Shown here: positions 17,591 through 25,861 of the stretch, one piece after another
How the letters are laid out: each line of letters opens with the position of its first letter
Position numbering within the stretch: position 1 is the first letter of the stretch
Origin: DATARH01 sp963705325
GTDB lineage: Bacteria > Pseudomonadota > Alphaproteobacteria > ATCC43930 > CGMCC-115725
Assembly: GCA_963705325.1 (NCBI GenBank)
Contig: OY970069.1
Location: 4,216,001 to 4,280,000, forward strand
Length of the DNA: 64,000 nt
Direction: 5' to 3'
Notes under the pieces: model-generated
Databases searched by the model: none
What the model saw: only the letters and a program-made list of their open reading frames with translations
Told to the model about the DNA's origin: nothing
Translations under genes and position numbers: made by a program

Positions 17591-18061
17591 CTATTTCGGC
17601 GCCGCTCGCTGCTTTCCTGCAGCGACGTCGGCGCGAACCCGCTGGCTCGCCATCAGCATTTCCGTGGCGAAGGCAGCGATTGAGAGGAGCGTGCAACCAA
17701 TCGCCAGACCGAACGTCACGAGCAGCATCGTCGCCACCGCCAGTCCACCCGTCTCGCCAACGAATAGGGCGAGCACCGTGGCGCAGGTCGACGCGCCTCC
17801 CGCGGCCGCAAGCGCGACAGCGCAATCGAGCGCGCGCGAACGGCGATGCAGGTGATCGAGCTGAAGGTGCAGGACGGCTGCCTCACCGGCATCGGCGCCG
17901 ATAAGCGCCTTGGCCGCCGCATCGACCTGATCGGCGACGCGGGCGAACCGCGTCGAGAACACGTTGAGCAATGTCGCGATGCCTGAAAGCAGAAACACCG
18001 GCGCCAGCGCGACCTGGATGATGTGAACGACCGAGGCGATGGCGTCCGAAGTCGCGGCCAC
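17591..18061 (-). CDS. DUF2721-family membrane protein
   Basis: 156 residues with three predicted membrane segments (about 12-34, 80-102 and 110-132). Its opening VALAPVFLLSGIATLLNVF followed by TRFARVADQVD is the DUF2721 signature. Function unknown. The start is GTG 18061; no clear ATG is available. The stop lies two bases from the convergent hydrolase gene. Confidence 0.8.
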   Translation of the reverse strand: MAATSDAIASVVHIIQVALAPVFLLSGIATLLNVFSTRFARVADQVDAAAKALIGADAGEAAVLHLQLDHLHRRSRALDCAVALAAAGGASTCATVLALFVGETGGLAVATMLLVTFGLAIGCTLLSIAAFATEMLMASQRVRADVAAGKQRAAPK

Positions 18062-18102
18062 GCCGATGCGGCCCCTCGCTTACGAGGCGCTTGCCGTCAG
18101 GA

Positions 18103-18771
18103 TTAGACCGCCGGGGCCTTCAGCACCTTCATATCAGGCGCCTTGTGCAAGGTCGCTTCGGTCTTTTGCTGCAAGGTGTCGAAATCGACGTCTTCGACCA
18201 TCTCTCGCACGACGAAACCCCGCGCGGTCACGTCGATCACCGCAAAGTCGGTGTAGATGCGCCGAACGACCCGAGACGCGGTCAGCGGATAGTGACACTG
18301 CTTGCGCAGTCGGGGCGCGCCGTCGCGCGTCATATGCTCGACCAGCACACGGATTTCCCTGGCGCCGACCGCCAAATCCATCGCCCCGCCAACCCCGGGC
18401 GGAAAGGTCGGATCGTCTGTCGTCCAGTTGGCGAGGTCGCCGTTTTCCGCCACCTCGAAGGCTCCGAGCAGCGCCAGGTCGAGATGCCCGCCGCGGATCA
18501 TCAGGAACGAGTTGGTGTGGTGGACGTAGCTCCCGCCAGTCAACAGCGTCACCGGCTGCTTGCCGGCGTTGACGAGGTCGAGATCGACCTCGTTGGCGCC
18601 CGGAGCCGGGCCGACGCCAAGGACTCCATTCTCGCTCTGGAGGACGATCTCGCGCCCCTCGGGCAGCACGTCGGCAACGAGGGTCGGCAGACCGATGCCA
18701 AGGTTGACGTAAACCCCGTCAGCGAGGTCTTGCGCGGCGCGCCAGGCGATCTGTTTGCGGCTGAGCGGCAT
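18103..18771 (-). CDS. 3-oxoacid CoA-transferase subunit B
   Basis: Beta subunit of a class I CoA-transferase, 222 residues. The catalytic Glu is in LQSENGVLGVG, preceded by the VNLGIGLPTLVAD segment. It probably moves CoA from succinyl-CoA to a 3-oxoacid such as acetoacetate. AGGAG precedes ATG 18771. It lies 13 bases after subunit A and belongs with the BKACE gene, whose reaction releases acetoacetate. AtoA, ScoB and PcaJ are equally similar by eye, so no symbol is given. Confidence 0.93.
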   Translation of the reverse strand: MPLSRKQIAWRAAQDLADGVYVNLGIGLPTLVADVLPEGREIVLQSENGVLGVGPAPGANEVDLDLVNAGKQPVTLLTGGSYVHHTNSFLMIRGGHLDLALLGAFEVAENGDLANWTTDDPTFPPGVGGAMDLAVGAREIRVLVEHMTRDGAPRLRKQCHYPLTASRVVRRIYTDFAVIDVTARGFVVREMVEDVDFDTLQQKTEATLHKAPDMKVLKAPAV

Positions 18772-18784
18772 GGCGTTTCTCCTG

Positions 18785-19450
18785 CTAGACCGGCACCACG
18801 ACCATGCGGTCGATGAAGATGCCTGGGGTGACGATGTGCTCGGGGTCGATCTCCCCCAATTCGCAGAATTGGCGGATCTGGACGATCGACAACTCGGCGG
18901 CCTGGGCCATCGTCGGGTTAAAGTTTCGCGCGGACTTATTGTAAGTGAGGTTGCCCCAGCGGTCGCCGCGATCCGCCTTCAACAGCGAGACGTCGCCCCG
19001 CAGCGGCTTTTCCAGCACATAGCGGCGACCGTCGATCTCGCGCTCTTCTTTGCCCTCGGCGAGGCGCGTCCCGACCCCCACCGGAGAGAAGAACCCGCCG
19101 AGCCCGGCCGCGGCGCAGCGCATCCGTTCGGAAAGGATACCCTGCGGCACCAGCTCCAGCTCGATCTTGCCTTCCTTGTACAGCTCCTCGAATACGACCG
19201 AGCCGGCGCTGCGGGGGAACGAGCAGATGATCTTCCGGATGCGCCCGGCATCCATGAGGCCCGCGAGCCCGGTGCGGCCGGTCCCGGCATTGTTATTGAC
19301 GATGGTGAGGTCCTTCGCCCCCTGCTCCAGGAGGGCGCCGTAGAGGGCCTCGGGCGAGCCAGCGCCGCCAAACCCACCCGTCAGCACCAGCGCGCCGTCC
19401 TTGATGCCCTCGACCGCCTCGGCGAGGCTGCGAACCCGTTTGTCGATCAT
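18785..19450 (-). CDS. 3-oxoacid CoA-transferase subunit A
   Basis: Alpha subunit of the class I CoA-transferase, 221 residues. It has the CoA-binding glycine motif TGGFGGAGSPEALYGAL near residue 24, the NNNAGTGRTGL segment and GVGTRLAEGKEER. The 3' neighbour is subunit B and the 5' neighbour is the BKACE gene, two bases away. The AtoD/ScoA/PcaI branch cannot be resolved without a tree. Confidence 0.93.
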   Translation of the reverse strand: MIDKRVRSLAEAVEGIKDGALVLTGGFGGAGSPEALYGALLEQGAKDLTIVNNNAGTGRTGLAGLMDAGRIRKIICSFPRSAGSVVFEELYKEGKIELELVPQGILSERMRCAAAGLGGFFSPVGVGTRLAEGKEEREIDGRRYVLEKPLRGDVSLLKADRGDRWGNLTYNKSARNFNPTMAQAAELSIVQIRQFCELGEIDPEHIVTPGIFIDRMVVVPV

Positions 19451-19452
19451 CG

Positions 19453-20388
19453 CTAAAACGCCACGTCGTCGCCGCCCTTGAGGGCGAGCAATTTGCGGGC
19501 CTCATCGGGGGTAGCAATTTCCAGCGACAGGTTTTCGAGAATGGTGCGGATGCGAGTGACCTGGTCGGCATTGCCCTGGGCGAGTTGGCCCCGGCCGAGC
19601 CACAATGAATCCTCAAGGCCGACGCGCACGTTGCCGCCCATGATCGCGCCCATCGTGACGAACGGCATCTGGTGGCGCCCGGCGGCGAGGATCGACCAGG
19701 CGTAATCGTCGCCGAACAGCTTGTCGGCGATCTTCTTCATGTGGACGAGGTTCTCATGGTCGGCGCCGATGCCGCCGAGGATGCCGAAGATCGTCTGGAT
19801 AAAGAGCGGCGGCTTCAACAACCCGCGATCGACGAAATGCGCCAAGTTGTAGAGATGACCGACATCGTAACACTCATGCTCGAACCGTGTGCCGCATTCC
19901 TCGCCCAGCCGCTTCAGCACCTTTTCGATGTCGGCAAAGGTGTTGCGGAAGATGAAATCGCGCGTCATCTCCAGCGCCTTCGGCTCCCAGTCGTATTTCC
20001 ATTCCTTGTAGCGGTCGAGCATCGGGTATAGCCCGAAATTCATCGACCCCATGTTCATCGAGCACATCTCCGGCCTGGCGCGCAGCGGTGCCGCCAGCCG
20101 CTCCTCGAGCGTCATGCCGTGCCCGCCGCCGGTAGTGATGTTGACGACGGCGTTGGTCGCCTGTTTGATCCGCGGCAGGAACTGCATGAAAACGTCAGGA
20201 TCGGGAGTGGGTCGCCCGTCCTTGGGGTCACGCGCGTGCAGATGCAGGATCGCGGCGCCGGCCTCCGCTGCCGCGATAGCGTCGCGAGCCACCTCGTCGG
20301 GGGTGAGCGGCAAATAGGGGCTCATCGTCGGGGTGTGGATCGAGCCGGTCACCGCGCAGGTAATGATGACTTTGCTTTTCAACGGCAT
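19453..20388 (-). CDS. beta-keto acid cleavage enzyme (BKACE, DUF849)
   Basis: Zn-dependent TIM-barrel enzyme of the 3-keto-5-aminohexanoate cleavage family, 311 residues. It condenses a beta-keto acid with acetyl-CoA, giving acetoacetate and a new acyl-CoA. The opening KVIITCAVTGSIHTPTMSPY, the metal-binding ILHLHARDPKDGRP and the NITTGGGHGMT segment are family hallmarks. GGAGG precedes ATG 20388. Adjacent CoA-transferase subunits could reactivate the acetoacetate, so the three genes make one catabolic unit. The beta-keto acid substrate (dehydrocarnitine, 3-keto-5-aminohexanoate or another) is not evident. Confidence 0.93.
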   Translation of the reverse strand: MPLKSKVIITCAVTGSIHTPTMSPYLPLTPDEVARDAIAAAEAGAAILHLHARDPKDGRPTPDPDVFMQFLPRIKQATNAVVNITTGGGHGMTLEERLAAPLRARPEMCSMNMGSMNFGLYPMLDRYKEWKYDWEPKALEMTRDFIFRNTFADIEKVLKRLGEECGTRFEHECYDVGHLYNLAHFVDRGLLKPPLFIQTIFGILGGIGADHENLVHMKKIADKLFGDDYAWSILAAGRHQMPFVTMGAIMGGNVRVGLEDSLWLGRGQLAQGNADQVTRIRTILENLSLEIATPDEARKLLALKGGDDVAF

Positions 20389-20418
20389 AGGCGTCCTCCC
20401 AAAATTCTTCGCCGACGG

Positions 20419-21462
20419 TCAGCGCGGCGGTGTCGCCGCGACCCCGCCGCGCAATTCGTGGACGACGACGCCGAGCCGACGCGGCGGCGGAGCCAACCAC
20501 AGGGGATGGGTAAGGCTGGTGCCAACGTCGCTTTCGCCAGCCTGCCAGCGCCGCATCAGCGAAGCGGACGAGAAATCCGCCATCTTTGCCGGAAGATCAG
20601 CGCCAGCGCCTTCGTGCACGAGGCGCAGAATTGTCATCGTCGCCTCGCTCGCCTCGGCGAGACATTTTCTGATCTCGGGGTCGCGGCGCAAGCCCGCGGG
20701 GAGGCGCTCGCCCAGCAGCGCAATCATCCGCCGCAAATCGTGGTTGCGCCGCATCGCGGCGATCTCGCGCGCTGAGCGGCTGATCCCGCCACGCGGGCCC
20801 GGCTGCGGGTCGTAACCATCTATAACAAAGCATAGCGTGTCGGCGGGGCGGGCATCGTCGAGCGGTGCGACTGACACCGCACTGCCGCCATAGCGCTGTC
20901 CGTCGATGGTAATCGGCGCGAGGCCAGGTAAGGCGGTGCTCGCAAGCACATGCTCAATTCCGAGCACGTGGCGATCGTTGTCGAATAAGGTTTCGGCGCC
21001 GGTGTCGAGATTGGCGGCGCCAAGCACGACGCGCACATTGCCCGAGTTGACCCGCTCGAAGTCGACGACCTCGTCAATCAACTCGCGCAATTCCTCGGCG
21101 GAAATGACGGGCCCTCCATGAGGCACAGCGTTGCCCGCACGGCGCCGCGGCGGAAGCGCGCCCAGGACCAGATCACGCAATCTTTGCGGCAGCCCGACCG
21201 TGCGGCTTATTGCGGCGCGGCGGCTCAGCTCGCGCCAGAACTGGCGCAGCCGGAACGCGCGCTCATGTGGCAGATTGCCGGCGATAATAACAGCGTTGAC
21301 CGCGCCGATAGCGCTGCCCGCGATCCAGTTGGGCCTGATCCCCGAATTTTCGAGTGCCGCGTATGCCCCTGCCTGGTAGGCGCCGAGCGCGCCGCCATCC
21401 GACAGCACCAGCGCGATTTGGTTGAAACGAGCCAAATTCTTCTCGGATCGCGCGCGCGCCAA
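20419..21462 (-). CDS. patatin-like protein with altered catalytic motifs
   Basis: 347 residues with the patatin fold. The nucleophile elbow GSAIG (S50) is intact, but two conserved elements are changed. The oxyanion glycine run reads LSDGGALGAYQAG, with D22 in place of Gly. The DGG motif that supplies the dyad Asp reads RYGGSAVSVAP, with Y191 in the Asp place. The C-terminal half resembles the DUF3734 region of bacterial patatins. It follows the BKACE operon's first gene by 30 bases upstream on the same strand, so it may be cotranscribed. It could be a pseudo-lipase with a binding role, or the Asp may come from elsewhere. Confidence 0.8.
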   Translation of the reverse strand: MARARSEKNLARFNQIALVLSDGGALGAYQAGAYAALENSGIRPNWIAGSAIGAVNAVIIAGNLPHERAFRLRQFWRELSRRAAISRTVGLPQRLRDLVLGALPPRRRAGNAVPHGGPVISAEELRELIDEVVDFERVNSGNVRVVLGAANLDTGAETLFDNDRHVLGIEHVLASTALPGLAPITIDGQRYGGSAVSVAPLDDARPADTLCFVIDGYDPQPGPRGGISRSAREIAAMRRNHDLRRMIALLGERLPAGLRRDPEIRKCLAEASEATMTILRLVHEGAGADLPAKMADFSSASLMRRWQAGESDVGTSLTHPLWLAPPPRRLGVVVHELRGGVAATPPR

Positions 21463-21537
21463 AACCCTCTCCTGCCGTCGCCGACCACATCATGCGAAAC
21501 GGCAAACCGAGCGTCCAGTGCCGAAAGAACAGGGCGA

Positions 21538-22458
21538 TTAGTTGTTTTTGTCGAAACGCTTAGGCGGAAGGGATTTGAGGTAGATGGCGATCGCGCGGCG
21601 GTCATCATCGGTGAGCCGCGCGGTATTGCGCACGATTTCGGCCATCGACCCGCCGAGAACATCGAAATCCGGCGTGCCGCCGGTTTCTAGAGCCGTGACG
21701 ATATCGTCGACGCTCCAGTTGCCGATTCCGGTCTTATCGGGAGTGATATTCGGCGCTCTTTTGCTGGCAATGGCATCCTTTGACCCGGCCAACTCGCGGC
21801 TCGGATCGGGGACACCGAACCAGGTACGCGGCGTATGGCAGTTCCCGCAATAGCCGACCGTACGGACGAGATAGGCGCCGCGCGCGATCATATGATCCTG
21901 GGGGACTGGCGGCGGAGACGAACTGGATGCGATTGTCACGCCGACCGCGTCGCGCGCTCGCGCAATCAGAGCCAGCGAGTTGGCCCTACCCAGGCCTGGC
22001 CGCGCCAACGGGGCCAGAGTGTCGAGATAAGCCTTGAGGTCCGCGAGATTAGCATCTGTCAGACGACCGAAATAGGGAAATGGGAATGCTGTCACGTACT
22101 GCGTGCCATCGGGGGCGATTCCCCAGCGCATCGCCCGCTTGAAATCGGCGAAACTCCAGCCGCCGATGCCGGTCGCCTTGTCGGGGGTAATGTTCGGCGT
22201 AGTGATAATCCCAAACTCGGTGACTAGCGCGCGGCCACCGGCATAAAGCGGGCCGCCATTCTTCCCATCGGTATGGCAATTGTCGCAACCGGCCGCGGCT
22301 GCGAGATAGGCGCCGCGCGAGACCGACGCCGGGTCGGCAACCGCGACAGCGGCCGCCGACACGACAAACGCGACAGCCAAGAGCAGGGCCCGACGGGAGA
22401 CGCCCAGCCTAGGAGGGCTCGCTAGGAGGGTCTTTTCAGAGTGAACGTGCTGTGACAC
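21538..22458 (-). CDS. secreted diheme c-type cytochrome
   Basis: About 306 residues with a signal peptide (RRALLLAVAFVVSAAAVAVA) and two class I heme sites, CDNCH and CGNCH, each followed by an ITPDK segment. This is the layout of the diheme subunits of alcohol, aldehyde or gluconate dehydrogenases and of thiosulfate-type electron carriers. No ATG is available: the start is GTG 22458 or TTG 22467, both inside the 3' end of the upstream cytochrome gene, so translation is coupled. The partner dehydrogenase is not nearby. Confidence 0.88.
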   Translation of the reverse strand: MSQHVHSEKTLLASPPRLGVSRRALLLAVAFVVSAAAVAVADPASVSRGAYLAAAAGCDNCHTDGKNGGPLYAGGRALVTEFGIITTPNITPDKATGIGGWSFADFKRAMRWGIAPDGTQYVTAFPFPYFGRLTDANLADLKAYLDTLAPLARPGLGRANSLALIARARDAVGVTIASSSSPPPVPQDHMIARGAYLVRTVGYCGNCHTPRTWFGVPDPSRELAGSKDAIASKRAPNITPDKTGIGNWSVDDIVTALETGGTPDFDVLGGSMAEIVRNTARLTDDDRRAIAIYLKSLPPKRFDKNN

Positions 22459-22925
22459 CCGCCGCAAGCGCCTGGATTCGGAGAGGAGGTGCCCCAGAAA
22501 TCCCTCGTCATATTACCCGCCGCCGCCTTGATGGCGTCCTTGTCATCACCCTTCAGCACGGCATTGAGTGCTTCGGCCGCGGTCAAAGCATTCTTGTCCG
22601 CCTCGACGAACTTGTCATGATCGGACCAGATCGCCGGCTTCGCAAATGACTTGCCGGGATACGCGTCCAGCCCGGTTCCCTTCGGAAATAGGTCGGGAAT
22701 TTTGGCAATCCGAGTTGCCAAATCGGCGCCGGCCGACTGCGCCGCGGCGAGGTCCGCCTTGTCTTCCAGGAAGGCTCGAATCGTGGCGATGTCCTTGAAC
22801 TGTGCCTTCATGTGGGCTTGCCGCTCGTCAATGATGCTGGCGTCATCGGAGCGCGCCGCGCCGGCATAGAGTCCCACCAAGACCACAATCGCGGGAAGAA
22901 CAATCCATTTGGCCGACTGTTTCAT
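22422..22925 (-). CDS. class II cytochrome c (cytochrome c'/c556 type)
   Basis: 167-residue periplasmic heme protein. It has a signal peptide up to about residue 26, a predicted four-helix body and one C-terminal heme site CGGCHSTFTLK, the position typical of cytochrome c' and c556. The segments FPKGTGLDAYPGKSFAKPAIW and FWGTSSPNPGACGGCH fit the family. First gene of a two-cytochrome unit, divergent from the redox cyclase gene by 188 bases. It probably carries electrons or binds a gaseous ligand. Confidence 0.92.
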   Translation of the reverse strand: MKQSAKWIVLPAIVVLVGLYAGAARSDDASIIDERQAHMKAQFKDIATIRAFLEDKADLAAAQSAGADLATRIAKIPDLFPKGTGLDAYPGKSFAKPAIWSDHDKFVEADKNALTAAEALNAVLKGDDKDAIKAAAGNMTRDFWGTSSPNPGACGGCHSTFTLKRPS

Positions 22926-23113
22926 GCCTCCCTCTCCCTCCGTTTGGTGAAGGACAGTAGCGGTGTGCCCGACGAAAGCAACCGTACTCGAACGCGCTCA
23001 CGCTCAAGTGAAAATACTCGCTAAACTCGGCTCTCTCGCTTTGTGTTACAGCGCGACTGGGGGACTTTGGACATCGCCATGCCTTCGAAGGGCCGGATGA
23101 AAAGGAATGTGGC

Positions 23114-24880
23114 GTGACCGCGCCAGCGATCTCGTCGAGCAGCATATGGTCTGAACTTGTCCGGCGTGGGCCGGCTATCGTGCGCCGACTTCGGCTCGCG
23201 AGCGGGCTGATCATGTTCACGTACGTTTTTCTGCATTTTATCAACCACAGCCTCGGGAACATTTCGTTCGAGGCGATGGAGAGCGGCGCCGTGATTCAGG
23301 AGTGGATATGGCGCAGTACCATCGGCACAGTTGCGCTCTACGGTGCGTTCGCGGTCCATTTCTCACTCGCGTTCTGGGCGCTCTACATCCGCCGCAGTAT
23401 GCGCATGGGGTGCATCGAGGCGCTCCGACTCGCTCTCGGATTCCTGATCCCCTTACAGCTTTTTCAGCACGCGCTCGGCTGGCGCCTCGGCTACAGCGCG
23501 TTCGACGTCCATTTGCTTTATCGCCACGCTCTCTTCTCCTACTTCACCCTCGACCCGCTTCGGGGGCTTGCGCAGAGCGCCCTGTTCTGCGTTGCCTGGC
23601 TGCACGGGTGCATCGGTCTCTATTTGTGGCTGCGGGTCAAACGGCACTTTCACCGGATAGCGCCGTTTCTGCTCGTCATCGCCGTCCTGCTGCCGACTGT
23701 CGCGGCGCTAGGCGTCTTTCAAGGCGCCCGCCGGGTCGCGGACATGTTCCGCAACGATCCGGCCTTCGCCAACAATGTCCGCCAGACGGGAATGCGAAGT
23801 CACCCGCAGGACCTCGCCGCGATCCGAGCGATCGAACTGTGGTGTCTAGGCGGATATACCGGCGCGCTCGTCCTTCTTTTCGCCGCGCGCGGCACCCGCT
23901 CGCTTATCGAGCGCCGACGCGGCAGAGTGCGGATTACTTATCCCGACGGGCGCAGTGTGCGCATCCCGAAGGGGCTGAGCGTGCTCGATGCCAGCCGCCG
24001 CGCCGGCATCCCCCATGCTTCGGTCTGCGGCGGCCGGGCACGCTGTACAACCTGCCGAGTGCGCGTGCTGCTCGGGTCGGAGCACCTGGGACCGCCATCG
24101 CCCGAAGAGGCTCGTGTGCTAAGTCCGCTCGGCGCGGATCGCGCGGTGCGGCTCGCGTGTCAACTCAAGCCAACGACCGATATCAGCGTCTGGCCGCTGC
24201 TGCCGCCGGAAATCACCATGCGCGACCAGGACCGCCTCAACTTGGTCGAAACCGGTGCGGAGCGCTTCGTCGCGATCCTGTTCGTCGATATCCGCTCCTC
24301 GACGCAACTGGTCGAAAGCCGTCTGCCCTACGATGTCGTATTCATCCTCAATCGCTTTTTCGAGGCGGTCGGCAGCGCCATTATCGGAGTTGGCGGCAGG
24401 CCCACTCAGTTCATCGGCGACGGCATGATGGCGATTTTCGGCACCGACACTGATGCCGCCGCGGCCTGCCGACAGGCGTTGGAAGCAGCTCGCCTGATCG
24501 ACTGGCACCTGGCCGAGATGAACCGAGCGCTGGCAAACGAGTTGCAGCAGCCGATCGGCTTCGGCATCGGCATTCATGCCGGCGAGGTCATCATTGGCAC
24601 GATGGGCTATCGCGAGCACGCGCAGATGACCGCGATCGGCGAAGCTGTCCACGTCGCCTCGCGGCTGCAAGAGCTCACCAAGGAATACCGCTGCCAGCTC
24701 GTCGTTTCAGACGTCGTTGTGACAACGGCCAGCGTCTCACTCGACGCATGGTCTAGCCATAGCGTTCAGGTGCGCGGTCTCAGCGCGCCGCTGGTGATCC
24801 GGACAATCGACAGCGCGGCGATGCTCGGAGCCTACGATAATCCGGAAAACAACAGCAAATCGCTGCTGACGGTCACGTGA
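23114..24880 (+). CDS. membrane adenylate cyclase with diheme-type anchor and [2Fe-2S] ferredoxin domain
   Basis: 588 residues in three parts. Residues 30-260 hold six predicted membrane helices with His residues (LHFINHSLG in the first helix, H82, H119, H164) in the style of succinate-dehydrogenase diheme anchors. Residues 270-360 are a ferredoxin domain with C305-x5-C311-x2-C314 and C349. From 385 on is a class III cyclase with metal Asp D392 (LFVDIRSST) and D436 (GDGMMAIFG). The transition-state Asn is replaced by H513 in AVHVASR; R517 is kept. A diheme-anchored, quinone-responsive cyclase (CyaC) is known from Sinorhizobium. Here the extra iron-sulfur domain gives a second possible redox input. 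GTG start with AAGGA upstream. Confidence 0.88.
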   Translation: MTAPAISSSSIWSELVRRGPAIVRRLRLASGLIMFTYVFLHFINHSLGNISFEAMESGAVIQEWIWRSTIGTVALYGAFAVHFSLAFWALYIRRSMRMGCIEALRLALGFLIPLQLFQHALGWRLGYSAFDVHLLYRHALFSYFTLDPLRGLAQSALFCVAWLHGCIGLYLWLRVKRHFHRIAPFLLVIAVLLPTVAALGVFQGARRVADMFRNDPAFANNVRQTGMRSHPQDLAAIRAIELWCLGGYTGALVLLFAARGTRSLIERRRGRVRITYPDGRSVRIPKGLSVLDASRRAGIPHASVCGGRARCTTCRVRVLLGSEHLGPPSPEEARVLSPLGADRAVRLACQLKPTTDISVWPLLPPEITMRDQDRLNLVETGAERFVAILFVDIRSSTQLVESRLPYDVVFILNRFFEAVGSAIIGVGGRPTQFIGDGMMAIFGTDTDAAAACRQALEAARLIDWHLAEMNRALANELQQPIGFGIGIHAGEVIIGTMGYREHAQMTAIGEAVHVASRLQELTKEYRCQLVVSDVVVTTASVSLDAWSSHSVQVRGLSAPLVIRTIDSAAMLGAYDNPENNSKSLLTVT

Positions 24881-25495
24881 TCGGCATGACAATGTGGTTT
24901 TTGAAGCCGAGCGGTCGCAGAAGCGGTCGTACCAGGCCTTTAGGTGCGGCAGCCTGGGTCGCTCGATCGGGTAGTTGAACCAGCGATAGATATGCGTGCC
25001 GAGCGCGATCTCGGCCAGCGACAGCGACTGCCCGCCAAGATAGGGCTGGTTCGCGACCGCGTCATCGATGATCTCCCAAGCGGTAATGGCGCGGCGCCGC
25101 GCCGCTTCGATCGCGGCGGCGTCGCGGGTCTCTGGGGCGGAGCGAATCAGCCCCTGAAGCAACGCGCCCATCGGCGCGCCGATGACCGAGAGCTGCCAGT
25201 CCATCCAACGCTCGACGTGGGTGCGGGCCGCGAAATCGGCGGGATACAGACTATCGCCGTTCGGGTGCGTATTGCACAGATAGCGGCAGATCGTGTTCGA
25301 TTCCCACATCACCAGGTCGCCTTCGATGACCGTCGGCACCAGCCCGTTGGGGTTCAGCTTCAGATATTCGGGATCGCGGTTGCCCCCGAACGGGCCGCCG
25401 TGATCGACCCGGTCGTATTGGATGTTCAGCTCGGCGCAGGTCCACAGCACCTTTTGCACGTTCGACGATGTCGTACGGCCCCATATCTTCAGCAT
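24737..25495 (-). CDS. glutathione S-transferase with frameshifted C-terminus
   Basis: Starts MLKIWGRTTSSNVQKVLW, the usual opening of this GST group, with the glutathione-binding segment WESNTICRYL. The helical domain runs to LPHLKAWYDRFCDR near 24915. There one base seems to be missing around 24903-24907. In the next frame the sequence reads KNHIVMPIT and stops at 24873-24875, just as homologues end. As it stands, translation continues about 45 unrelated residues to 24737, inside the convergent cyclase gene. ATG 25495 is preferred over 25522. This is either a sequencing error or a real frameshift; the enzyme core is intact. Confidence 0.82.
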   Translation of the reverse strand: MLKIWGRTTSSNVQKVLWTCAELNIQYDRVDHGGPFGGNRDPEYLKLNPNGLVPTVIEGDLVMWESNTICRYLCNTHPNGDSLYPADFAARTHVERWMDWQLSVIGAPMGALLQGLIRSAPETRDAAAIEAARRRAITAWEIIDDAVANQPYLGGQSLSLAEIALGTHIYRWFNYPIERPRLPHLKAWYDRFCDRSASKTTLSCRSRDRQQRFAVVFRIIVGSEHRRAVDCPDHQRRAETAHLNAMARPCVE

Positions 25496-25606
25496 CTGAG
25501 CCTCCGTATTTGCTGGCGGCATGGAGCCTTAGAATCCGGGCGAGCGCAACCGTCCGCTCGGTGTATAGTTCGCCCATTCGAGATGCCTCTTTTGGGCAGA
25601 GCAGTG

Positions 25607-25855
25607 ATGATCCGCCGGTTAGGCCCCGTGACTTTTGCGCTCGTCGCGTTGATGCCGGCGGTCAGCCTTGCCGACGGCCAGGGTGAGCAGCTCATGAAGA
25701 GATGGGCCGGCGCGGATCGCTGTTCGCAGCAGGCGTACCGGGCCTTCCCCGACTACACCGCCGAGTCGCTTGCCAAGCGCGACCAGGCGTTCCAGCAATG
25801 CCTGGCGAACGGCAACCTGCCGCCGCGCGACATCCCGCCGCCCAACAAGCCCTAA
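25607..25855 (+). CDS. small secreted protein of unknown function
   Basis: 82 residues with a clear signal peptide (MIRRLGPVTFALVALMPAVSLA) and a mature part of about 60 residues with two cysteines (ADRCSQQAYRAFP and FQQCLAN) that could form a disulfide. It ends in a proline-rich tail. An earlier in-frame ATG at 25583 is possible, but the charged start at 25607 fits a signal peptide better. No domain recognised. Convergent with hemA, six bases between the stops. Confidence 0.7.
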   Translation: MIRRLGPVTFALVALMPAVSLADGQGEQLMKRWAGADRCSQQAYRAFPDYTAESLAKRDQAFQQCLANGNLPPRDIPPPNKP

Positions 25856-25861
25856 GCGAAA

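Noticed and set aside
24944..25855. A 303-codon plus-strand frame ending with the small secreted protein
   Set aside because: Most of it is antisense to the GST gene. Only the last 82 codons, with a signal peptide, look real.
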